Shown: one piece after another, positions 45,066 through 55,652 of the stretch
Position numbering within the stretch: position 1 is the first letter of the stretch
Layout of the letters: each line of letters begins with the position of its first letter
Assembly (NCBI GenBank): GCA_029817715.1
Contig: JARUPY010000089.1
Location: forward strand, 2,617,501-2,681,500
Reading direction: 5' to 3'
Length of the DNA stretch: 64,000 nucleotides
Source: Melastoma dodecandrum
Taxonomy: Eukaryota; Streptophyta; Magnoliopsida; Myrtales; Melastomataceae
Program-made: the position numbers and the translations under genes
The notes under the pieces: model-generated
The model's input: the letters and a program-made list of their open reading frames with translations, nothing else
What the model was told of the DNA's origin: nothing
The model's database searches: none

Positions 45066-48000
45066 GTGAATCGCAGGCCCCGCTACGCGTCGCAGACAGT
45101 TGATCCTCAGGAACTGCGGAGGGGACCACCTATTGCCCAATTCCTGGACGAAAAGCTGCTGTGCCAAAAGTGCAAGCTGATCGCTCACAACCGCATACTC
45201 ATCACCCAGCTCTGCACAGCATGCTGCGTTAACTACTTCTTGCGGCTCGTCGACTTATCCGCAAAAGGGGAGATGCTGGTGAAGGCAGTCCGTCCGGAGG
45301 GCTTAGGTAATTCGAACCCTAACAAGCCCTCTTCGAATAGGCCAGCAGATAACCCTGTGCAGGTAGGATATGACCCAGCCGACGGAAGGTTTGTGGAGGT
45401 AAGTCGACTCCCTTTTGGTTCTAAGAAACCAAGGTTCGTCAAAGCGCTTAACCCTTCGTCTCAATGGCAGAAGGCGGAAAGGAAGCTTACGCTTCCCGTA
45501 AGGGCTCAAAAGAGAAAAGAAAGGCGTCTAAGTCACGCCCAGAAGAAGCCAAGAATGACCCCTGTGATGCCACCCTTTGGTGGGAACCACGCCACAGGGA
45601 AACAAGTTACAGAGCCCGAGCGTGTCGAGTCTACTGACTACTCGGAAGACCCAGGCTCGAGCTTCGACTACACTCCTCTACGAGGAGATAAGCCCTGCGA
45701 CTTCAACGCAGAGCAAGGGCCCCTCGTGAGCTGCAACGCTCTTACCCTCCCTGCGGAGTTCGCCTGCAACGACAAGTCGGAGGCACCGGAAGGTAAAACT
45801 CTCGACTTTAAAGTCATTACATTTCCTTCTGGCTTCCCTCTGCACTGGTTGAGGAAACCATCAGATCGCATGAAACAGCATATGCATTCGCTGTATATCT
45901 CAGCCACCTTTGATGGTGTCTTAGTGGGTCGAGTCTTAATAGACAGTGGCGCCACTGTCAATGTTCTTCCCCTCGCCAAGTTTAGATTACTTGGGTACAA
46001 GCGAGTTGGTGCGAACCGACGTAGCTGTAAGTGGCTTCAATGGGAGAAAATCCGAGTGCCTGGGCATATGCTCCGTGCGCCTAGGCGTCGGGAGACACGA
46101 GCAGGAAACTGCTTTCTTTGTAATCGATATAGCCCCTTCATTTAATGCGCTTTTAGGACGCGATTGGCTTCATAAGGCCGCCGCGATTCCATCTACTTTG
46201 CATAGGGAGTTAATCTTATGGCTTGACTCCGAAATAGAAATCGTTAAGGCTGATGAAGACTCCTGTTGTGACAAGGGTATTTTGCATGCAGAGACGTGTA
46301 AGACAGTTAATGACCTTACTCTGGACCAGCGCTACAAGCTGGGAGACCCCACAGTCGGACCCTTAGGTCAACCTTCTGGGAAGTTCGACTTCATCGTAAG
46401 CTATGGCACCTCTCATCCCAAGCCTGACGAAGGACCGATTGTGCCAACAGGATGGGGGCCCGACTTCACAGACAAAGACATAGAAGAGGTCCTGCAGGAG
46501 GTAGTCACGACCAAGGTTGGAAGCGAGACGAACAACAGCCCAAGCGGCAACAAGGGAGAAGCGCCTAAGAGCCAAGAGAGCACTGCGACGGAGTTGGAGC
46601 CCGATAGACTCCTACACGAAGGGATGTATGGACAGTGAGGAGAAAGGTCATGCAGTCGCTGATATCCTACAGCGACTTCATAAGCATGTTAGAATGTCTA
46701 GGAAAGTAGGATGCCAAATAAGCAACATCAATCTCGAAGCTAGGTCATGTAATAACGTTGACACCGATTTAGGGGGTGTCCAGAGTCGTGAATCACTGAT
46801 GATGCCATGTGACTCACTCGTAGGTGTCAATTTACGCGAGACTGCAAGCCCTCGAATTGTTTTCATCAGTTCTTCAATAAATAAAGAACTTTTCAATTCT
46901 ATTAAAGCTACTCTAGAAGAGTTTAAAGACTGTTTCGCTTGGGATTACACCGAGATGCCTGGCCTAGATCGCCGACTTGTGGAACACAAGTTACCAATCA
47001 AAACATGATTTAAACCAGTCCAACAGGCGCCGAGGAGAATGACTCATGAAGTCACTCAAGCAGTATTCGAGGAAGTCAAGAAGCTCTTTAAAGCTGGATA
47101 TATAAGGACATCGAGGTACACCGAATGGATATCCAGTATAGTTCCTGTCATTAAGAAGAATGGTAAGATTAGGGTTTGCATCGACTTCAGAGACTTGAAT
47201 CGTGCCACTCCAAAGGATGAGTACCCCATGCCCATCGCAGACGATTTAGTCGACAAGACTGCAGGGCACCAAATTATGTCCTTCATGGATGGTTTCTCAG
47301 GATATAACCAAATCTTCCTAGCTGAGGAGGATATCCATAAAACTGCGTTCAGATGTCCCTTAGGCATTTTCGAATGGGTAGTCATGCCATTCGGACTCAA
47401 GAACGCTGGGGCAACCTACCAACGGGCCATGAACGCTATATTTGATGCCTTGATTAGCAAAACAGTCGAAGTATATATAGACGATATAGTGGTCAAGTCA
47501 CAAGATGAGAAGTCACATGTTAATGACCTTAGAAATGCTTTCATTCAAATGAGAAAGCATCAGCTCAAACTAAACCCTCTCAAATGTGCATTCGGAGTCA
47601 GAGCAGGACATTTCCTAGGGTTCCTAGTTCATCAACGTGGCATAGAAGTCAACCAGAACAAAGTGAACGCCATTCAAAGATTGAACCCTCCGAGTAATAA
47701 GAAGCAGTTGCAGGCTTTCTTAGGAAGGGTCAATTATCTAAGGCGATTTATTGGTAACGTCGCTGGACGGACAGAAGTTTTCTCAACTTTACTAAAGGCG
47801 AAGGGAAATTTTGTGTGGAGCGACGAACACCAAAAAGCATTTGAAGGCTTAAAGGAGTACTTAATGAAACCGCATGTGCTTGCCCCTCATCGGATAGGAA
47901 AGCCCTATCTGCTTTACGTGGCAGCGACTGAATCAGTCATCGGTGCCATGTTAGCCCAAGAGGCGGAGGACAAAACCGAGAGAGCAGTCTACTATTTGTC

Positions 48001-50086
48001 AAGACAACTAACTGCTACAGAAAAGCGCTATACAATTAAGGAGAAGTTATGCCTGTCGGTCTTTTATGCTGTTAAGAAGCTGAGACATTATATCGGATCC
48101 CAAGAGGTTCATGTTATTGCCAAGTCTCCAGTCATAAAATACTTTTTCGAAAGTCCCCTATTGACCGGAAGAATTAGTAAATGGAGCTTGGTCCTATCCG
48201 CATACGATCTGCGTTTCAAACCTCAACAGTCGGTGAAAGGGCAGGCCTTAGCCGACTTCTTAGTAAACCACGATTCATCTACATTAATCGATCAAGAGGA
48301 ATCCCTCGAGGATGTCTGGCAAGCTTGGTTTGATGGATCTTCGGCGAAATCCGGCGTAGGCATAGGCCTCCACATACTTTCGCCACTAGGAAAGGACGTT
48401 CGCCTAGCATATCGTTTGTCGGCGACTCATACAAACAATGCGACTGAATATGAAGCGTTGATCACGCTCTTGAAGGAATTATTAGCCTTGGGAGCCAGGA
48501 AAGTCAGAGTAATGGGGGACTCTCAACTGGTTGTTAACCAGATGAACGGCGACTCTCTATGTCAAGAGAAACTCGCACCCTATCATCAAGTCGCTCGAAG
48601 GCTAGTCAGGCGGTTTGAAGCAATTTCTTTCCTCTTTGTAGGCCGGGAGGAAAACACAATTGCTAACGACTTAGCCCAAAAGGCTTCAGGGTACAAAGCC
48701 AAAAGAGGAAGCGATTGTGTCCCAGAAATAGCTTCCCACCTAGCTCCCTCAGGCGACGCGTTCACTCTGGACATAATGGTAAGCGATGAAGATTGGAGGA
48801 GGCCAATCACCGATTTCCTCTCCGACCCAACCCAAAAGGCGAACCAAAGAATCAAGACTCAGGCTTTGTCGTACACCCTTATAGATGGGGTACTTTACAG
48901 AAAGACCAAAGAAGGGGTCCTACTAAGGTGCGTCGACTTAGACGAAGCGACCCCAATTATGTTGGAGACTCACCAGGGTTTATGCGGGTCTCACCAATCT
49001 GGCACCAAAATGTCTTGGACTATCCAAAGACATGGTTTTTACTGGCCATCAATGCTAAAGAATTGCATAGAAATGGCTAGGGGGTGCCAAGAGTGTCAAA
49101 AACATGGTCCGGTGACAAGGGCCCCAGCGTCCGATTTAGTCTCAGTCATCAAGCCTTGGCCGTTTAGGTCTTGGGCTTTAGATATAATCGGGGAGATTCA
49201 CCCACACTCGAGTAAAGGCGATGCCTACATTCTAGTCGCTACTGACTACTTTACCAAGTGGGTCGAGGCTCAAGTATACCAGAAAATTGATCACAAAGAG
49301 GCGATCGATTTTCTCAGATCCTCCATCATTTATAGATTTGGGATTCCCCAGAATATCGTAGTAGATAATGGCACCGTTTTCAATAATGAGAAGGTGCGTG
49401 AATTCGCTGCTGAGTTTAGCTTTTCAATCACTAATTCGACACCTTATTACCCCCAGTCGAATGGACAAGCTGAAGCTACTAATAAGCTCATAAAGAATAA
49501 CATTCAGAAAATGGTTGGTGCAAATCCAAGAAAATGGCACGAACTATTACAGGACACCTTGTGGGCCCTAAGAGTCACCAAGAGAGACAGCACAGGAGAA
49601 GCCCCTTTTTCGCTGGTATATGGGCAAGATGCTGTCCTACCTATTGAGATTTGATACAAGTCGCTCAGGGTAGCTCATCCTGACTTGCAAGACGAGGCAA
49701 TGTACCTCGCTTTAGAAGAATTGGAGAAGAAGCGACTCGACGTAATAGACCGACTCGAGGTACATAAGCAAAGAATTGCTAGGTACTATAATAAAAAGGT
49801 TGTCCATAAGCGCTTCAAAGTGGGCGACTTAGTATGGAAGATGATCCTACCCCTTAAATCAAAAGACCAAGTCTTGGGTAAGTGGTCTCCTAATTGGGAG
49901 GGTCCATATGAAGTGTGCGAGACATACTCATCTAATACGTATCGACTTATGACCAGAGAAGGGGATAGGCATCCATTGAAGGTCAATGGTAAATATCTTA
50001 AATCCTACCGCGCGACTATCTGGGAAGCTCATCATAAAATCCTAAGACAAAGGACTCCATTAATTTGGGAAGCGCTTAATTCCTAA
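45066..50086 (+). pseudogene. pol: Retrotransposon pol: PR, RT, RNase H, second RNase H, integrase (broken)
   Basis: Protease starts in one frame (VLIDSGATVNVLP near 45940) and ends in the next (FNALLGRDWLH near 46140-46175), a frame change near 46010. Another change lies near 46620. RT (47039 on) shows FRDLNRATPKDEYPMP, FMDGFSGYNQI, MPFGLKNAGATYQR and YIDDIVV. The Gypsy RNase H follows, then a second RNase H (WFDGSSAKSGVGIG, NATEYEAL, GDSQLVVNQ). Integrase has an HHCC finger (THQGLCGSHQSG, CQECQKHG) and the DDE core (DIIGEIHP, VDNGTVFNNE, YYPQSNGQAEATNKLI), plus a C-terminal GPYEV domain. In-frame stops are at 47006-47008 and 49652-49654. No full polyprotein can be made without readthrough. 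Confidence 0.92.
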
Positions 50087-50218
50087 GAAAATCGCGCTAG
50101 GCTTCAGTAACGCTGTTTGGAAGAATGAATTTAGCGTAGTGGGCAGAAATTCATTCGAGACATAAGATACTTGATTTGTTCAGTAAAGCAAAAATAATCG
50201 AATTGCGTTGTTCTTTGG

Positions 50219-53200
50219 TTACAAGTCTAGCCTCCATAACCCGCCAACTTCTCTGAAATCGAGGACAAGGGATTTACGAGCTCGTCGCTTCGCGTTCACC
50301 TTGTTTCGCTGGGCATAAAGGTCGACGACCTTTTCTCTATCCTTCTCAGCATTGGCCTCCAGCTCCTCGATTTCTTGAGTATTGATCGACGCAAGCTGCC
50401 GAGTCAGGTCATTCTTCAGGTTCGTGTAGAACTCTATCTGTCTCTCTGCCTCGGTCAGCTTCTCTTGCACATCGACCAAACGTTGGCGGGCGTCCTGTGC
50501 AGCTTTAGAGGCCTGCCCTCGAGCTTCATTGATCGACTGAATCTTCGAGTCGGTCAAGTCGTAGGCGAGCAGGTCGGCGTAGTAATCCCTCCAGCGGGTC
50601 CAATACGTCGACCTGAAGCTCTTGCAGGCCCCCAGTATTTCGTCCGTGACCCGAGGGGATGTCTCGATCTCCTTCAACAGCTTCTGCATCCTCCTAAACT
50701 CGTCGACGCTTAAGGGGTCAATGAGCAGAAGTTGGCAGAATTCTTCAATGTCCTGGTGAAGCTTCACCCATGGGTCGCTAGTCGAGGTCGCTGCAGCAGG
50801 ACCCTGCAGAATAAGAAATGAAATGGTGCTAAGACACAACATCCCGAAAAGTCGACACCTCCATGCAATCGAATACTTACCTCTGAAGGTAGTAAATCCT
50901 CAGAACTTTCGCCCGAAGAAGTGGAGGGAGTAGGAGCCTTCTTGCGACCAGCAGTCGTCTTCACTCTCTTCGGACGAGCCTGTGAAGTGTCGCGGTTAGA
51001 ATCGCGATAACAACGCCATGCTCCGTGTGAGAGAAGAACACATACCATTGGTGGTGCAGGAGTGGGGACTGAAGAAGAAGGAACGCCTTGTTCTTCCTCC
51101 TCTCGCATCGACTGAGGTGGTGCCCCCTCTCGCGTCGACCGAGTTGGAGGATCGACTAAAACCATAGCGGTTCCTTCTTGTAGCAAGACTTCAGGAGCCT
51201 GCTCTTCCTAGAGTAGAGTGTAATAAAACCAAGGTTCATATATGAACTAGAGTAATATATCTTAGCAGGGAGTCGAGCTCACCTCGGCGATCGAAGCCGT
51301 TGCACCTGTCTCGAACACAACCGGAGTAGGTTGGTCACCACCTCCGGTTGACGCTTCGCCCTAGGCAATATAGTGCGGGTTAGATACAGAAGCTCAAGAT
51401 GAATTAGAATCAGTAGAATCATACCTCTGTAGTCGCTCCTCGAGCGATGTCGACCGTCGCTAAGGTCGCAGGCACCGCAGCAGATGATGAACTCACTACT
51501 GGTGATCTGAATGGGGCCACCGCTGCTGGCGACCTCGAAGAAGAAGTCGCCGCTACGGTAGTCGGTGACTTGGGAAGAGAAGCCGCCACTGAAGATGATA
51601 CCTTCACTAGTCTCCTCCTCTGGGATAGAGGCATCTCTTCAAAATCTCCTGCCTCGGCCGCCTTGCGCTTTGGAGCGCTTTTAGGTCGAGCCTTAGAGGG
51701 ATCACCTGCAGCTGTCTCCCTGGGGCTCGCCACCTTAGCTTTCCCCTTGCCAGTCGACTTGAGTCTAGAAGGAGCGGGGGCAAGGGGAGCCTTAGGCTTG
51801 GATTTTCCAGAGCCCTGAGGCATCATTGATCCTGAAAAGGAGAAAGCTCACGATTAATACTAAGAACCCAATACTTTTAAAATCAAGCTAAGTCTTTACC
51901 TTTTGCTTTGATATGCGCGTCGCCTATGTAAAAATCAGGCTCCTTGGAGACCTCCAAGAAATGCATCAAAGCCCGCAGCTCTTCATAGGTAGTCGACCAT
52001 AGCACAGTGAAGAACTGTGTGGCAAAACAGGCAGAAGTACCAGATGGGAATTCTATCTGGGAGAGCTGCGCCTTGCTGTTGAGCAAGTCGAGGGTCTTCG
52101 GGGAGATCGGCTTGCACACAATTCTCTTCATCCTGTCCCCGCACAAGCCACCAGTAGGGTCGGCAAGTGGAACCGCTACACCCTGGATGAACCCAAACTG
52201 CCTTGCACACAGCTGAGGGTTATAGGCTTCAAAGGTCAGGTAGCCGTCGAAGATAACTGGTAGGTCCCTGCGGGTCAATACCCCATTCCAGAAGCCACGA
52301 GCAGCTTGAGGATTAATTTCTTGAGCAAATGTCTTGCCGCCTGGAAAGGGTGCCCAGTTGCGTCGATCTACCCTGCCGAAGTCGACGATGTGCTTCATGT
52401 GGCCAGTGATCGATGTCATAAGCCATTGATCCTTCCGCTGGCAGCACTGCTCCAAGATGGTCTCCCCATAATAGGCAGACTCGAGGGGCGAAGCAGGGCC
52501 CTTGAACCCAGTCAATCCTGGCATCCACATAGCCGACCAGAGGTGAACTAACCAGAGCAACCCTCCTGCTGGATGTTTTGGAAATGGCTTGATCTGAGTC
52601 GTCGCTCTGTCCAGATCATGGTAAAGAAGACCCAAAATGAAGGGGCCCCAAGAGATTTCTTCATTGGTCTCCCTCAGAAAGTTGGCCACTGCATAAGAAG
52701 TGTGGCTGACCTTCTTCCCAGGGAAGCAATAAACAAACTTGTTTAACCAGGTGCTGAGAAACTCGACCTCTTCCCGGGCGCCAAAACCTTCGGTCGACAA
52801 CTTTTCATTTGGCTCTTTGCCTGCTGAGGCCATTTTTAAGTGCCTGCTCACCACCTCCATGTACTGAAGGGCGCCCTTAGGATTAATATCACCTGCCTGA
52901 GAGTATTGTCGAACAGGGAGGCCATTGATTTTGCACCTGGTCAAAATCTTCACATTTGCCAATGTAACAGACATGGGACCCTCCGGGAAATAGAAGCAAT
53001 TGACAGCAGAGTTCCAGAAAGGCAGCATGGCCGAGCAAACCCTAGGATTACAGCTCTTGTCTGCCACGGACATTCTAAAGAACCTCAAGATTTTCTGATT
53101 CCTAAACCTCTCTGCGAAGTGCTCCTCCCACATCTCGAGCCATTCCACCATCTCAGATTTAGATGTAGAAGGAAAACACAGGAAGGATCCCTGACCTTCC

Positions 53201-53406
53201 CAGTTGAGGGGATCGACGAAGTTGGGATGGCAAATCGAGATGGGCTTCTCAGTGACGAGGTAGTTGAGCGGCACCGTCCCCGGGAAAAAATGCTCCGGCA
53301 GGAGAAGGCCGAGAGTGACGCCCGATCCCTGATCCTCTGCGACCGGAACGGGTCCGGTTGGCCCCGCACGCAGATTATAGAGCTCGAAAGCCTTAAAAGT
53401 CGACAT
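50219..53406 (-). CDS. Antisense plant mobile domain (PMD) protein within the retrotransposon
   Basis: Six exons on the minus strand, 51900-53406, 51425-51831, 51283-51360, 51046-51207, 50881-50979 and 50219-50803, all have GT-AG borders and joining frames, giving 945 aa with no stop. Residues about 20-500 resemble the plant mobile domain (aminotransferase-like, PF10536): LNYLVTEKPISICHPNFVDP, FPEGPMSVTLANVKILTRCKI and GLPVRQY. The middle is Ser/Pro/Lys-rich with basic patches. The last 195 residues form a coiled coil (VQEKLTEAERQIEFYTNLKN and on). PMD proteins of plants (MAIN/MAIL) act in silencing and are known to be carried by transposons. Start choice: first ATG after the TATA box at 53541-53550. 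The ORF extends further upstream only through sequence before this box. Confidence 0.85.
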
Positions 53407-53540
53407 CTTTTTAAGGATCGGAAGAGTTTTTGAGGAGGGAGACGAAGAGTTTTTCTGGAAGCGAGGGTTTCTGGTTTCTTGGAGAAGATAGAGAAGTGTT
53501 GAGCAAGGAAGAAAAGTGCGGGAAAAGGACGATGACTCTC

Positions 53541-53550
53541 CTTTATATAG
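53541..53550 (-). promoter_or_regulatory. TATA box of the antisense PMD gene
   Basis: CTATATAAAG on the minus strand, about 135 bp upstream of the ATG at 53406 and about 55 bp inside the 3' LTR boundary. It lies between the purine tract and the gene, in the right orientation. Confidence 0.7.
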
Positions 53551-53587
53551 GGTATGATTTCTGCTGAGTCGGCATAGCCAACCCAGC

Positions 53588-53599
53588 ATAAAAGGGGGG
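53588..53599 (+). other. Polypurine tract
   Basis: A purine run ending in AAAAGGGGGG directly precedes CTTA and the 3' LTR, as expected for plus-strand priming. Confidence 0.7.
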
Positions 53600-53603
53600 C
53601 TTA

Positions 53604-54665
53604 TGTTGACATGGCAATTAATTTTGGGCCTGGGTTTAGAACAGAAACCCAGTAATCCCTCAAGTCACACTCCGAGGCGGCCCAAGATGTAGTCGTCTAG
53701 GCCGACTCACGACGAAATCGACTAGGTCGATTTATGACGAAGTCGATTAGGTCGACTTATAAACGGGGTCGACTAGGTCGACTCACGATGAAGGAATATG
53801 ATCAAAGCCAATCAAGATGACTCAACAGTAGCTAGGTCTACTAGTAGGGTCAAGTCGACGGAATCCTGGATAAAGTCGACTAAGTCGATCACAGTCCGTA
53901 CAGATCAGTCAAGTCGACGAGGTTGAAATAAATTTATTCATTTTCAATCACGTTTGTTAAGGATCGTAACTGATTCTAATATCCAGGAACGTGATCCCAT
54001 ATATCAAGGAGGTTGTTGAGACACTCCCACGATATTAGGGATCACGATCTATCTGTTACGTGTTAAACACGTACAAGTCTTCTATAAATAGCAGAGGAAT
54101 TTTTCAAGACAAAACACGACCATACACAGCCAAAAACTCTGAAGTTTGTTCGTCAACCTTAGGAATTAGATGCCCTGACCCGGTTTTTAGGTCAACTACC
54201 CTTCCACCGACAGAGTGAACTCGTAGGGCCTTTGTCGTCAATCTTCCGCCAGCGACACCACCGACGGAGTGAGCTCGTAGGGCCTCCGTCACAACTCTCC
54301 GCCAGCGACCACCTCCGACGAAGCGAGCTTCCAAGGCCTTCGTCACAACTCTCCGCCAGCGACCACCTCCGACGAAGCGAGCTTCCAAGGCCTTCGTCAC
54401 AACTTCCGCCAGCGACTACCTCTGACGAAGCGAGCTTCCAAGGCCTCGTCACGCGTTCTCCGCCGCTACAAGATCCCGCATTGTCACCACCTTTTCCCTT
54501 TTTCCCTTTTAATGGCTGTAAGCCCTTTTCTTTTATTTCTCTAAAGATTGTAAGACTTGCATTATTTCTGTATAAAATTGTGCATCTTCTTACTGGCGAC
54601 CACAATATAACTACTGTGAGTCCATTGCCAAATATTTCCAACGTGATCTGTTTCGTGCTCGAACA
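53604..54665 (+). repeat. 3' LTR
   Basis: About 1062 bp, matching the 5' LTR throughout, with small indels such as loss of ATAACACGATCT (present near 42072) and of three bases near 53800. The same TATA box and 54-bp tandem units are present. Confidence 0.95.
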
Positions 54666-55652
54666 GTATGATTCTTCATTAGAGGGTTAAAAAGCAAAAA
54701 TGTGGAGATTCCATAATTTCATTTTACCGTCTTACAGAGGAGACTCATATTGGTTCTAATGCTATATTAGAATCCGTAATAGAGTAATAACTGTATTTGG
54801 GCCTTCACACTGGATGCTTAAATCGGGCTTCTCGTGTTCCATGCCGGTTGTTTTGGGCCGGCCCATTATAGAATCGGATCCTTTCCTTCCCCTGGGGAGC
54901 TTCTTCTTCCCGGGTCTCTCCGCCGTCTGAGCGCATCGACGGCGACCTGAATGGCAGCATGCTCGTGGGGGGACATGAAAGGGAAAACAGAAGAATGCCA
55001 AACACCCGGGGTGGGTAAATCATGAATCCCTTACCCATTGTCTCAACACATCATCATCATCATGCATCATTGGACGACTGACTCCCTCTGAGCCTCCTTT
55101 GTGTCCCATTGCTACCAACGCCAGGGCATCTGTATCATTTCCGACATATAATTTTACAGACCACTCTCCCCTGCTTGAAAGTTGAACGTGGAGGGTCAGA
55201 GGAAAGGCATCAGAGCGTCTTTCCTTTTTGACATGCGCGATTGTTGTGTCTCCTCTTCCCCCCCACCTTTCCTTTTCCCTTTTTAAAAGATCCCTCTCCC
55301 ATGTGATGCCCCCCCACCTTTTCCTCCTCTTCAAGAAATCCACCATTTTATCACAACATCACCAATTGTTTCGTGGGCAGTAGTTGTAGTAGTAGTAACA
55401 CGACGACTTCAACCCCAAGAAATCATCATTCCAACTTTGTGGGTGTAAGAATTTTGAAATTGGGATGTTAGTGATGGTGATGGTGATGAAGATGGGTGAT
55501 CATTTAATCGGTTCCCCACCCACCCCTTTTGATTTTGCTTGGTTCATTGGATAAACAGATGATGATGATGATGATGATGTATCTATCACTTTGAATATGA
55601 GCTCCAGATGGACAGAGGTAAAAAAGGAAAGGAACATCATGTGGAATTATTA
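54666..55652. other. Intergenic between retrotransposon and LRR receptor kinase
   Basis: No gene is recognised. The region contains the right target duplication GTATG at 54666-54670, GC-rich leader-like sequence at 54860-55000, ATC repeats at 55049-55068 and a (GAT)n tract at 55558-55579. This is the 3' side of the receptor kinase gene. Confidence 0.6.
55558..55579. repeat. (GAT)7 microsatellite
   Basis: About seven GAT units just past the 3' end of the LRR receptor kinase gene. Confidence 0.9.

Larger units (their letters stand above)
41628..54665 (+). mobile_element. Full-length Ty3/Gypsy LTR retrotransposon, Tat lineage, with antisense gene
   Basis: 13.0 kb, bounded by two LTRs that begin TGTTGACATGG and end CGAACA, and flanked by the 5-bp target duplication GTATG (41623-41627 and 54666-54670). 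Internal order is PBS, gag, protease, RT, RNase H, a second archaeal-type RNase H, integrase, then an antisense spliced gene and a purine tract before the 3' LTR. The dual RNase H places it in the Tat group. Sense coding is broken, so it is probably not autonomous now. The LTRs differ by scattered substitutions and short indels, so the insertion is not brand new. Confidence 0.96.

Noticed and set aside
53407..53589. Upstream extension of the antisense PMD frame to 568 codons
   Set aside because: The first extra codons precede the TATA box at 53541-53550 and the extension has no ATG before 53406, so it is unlikely to be translated.
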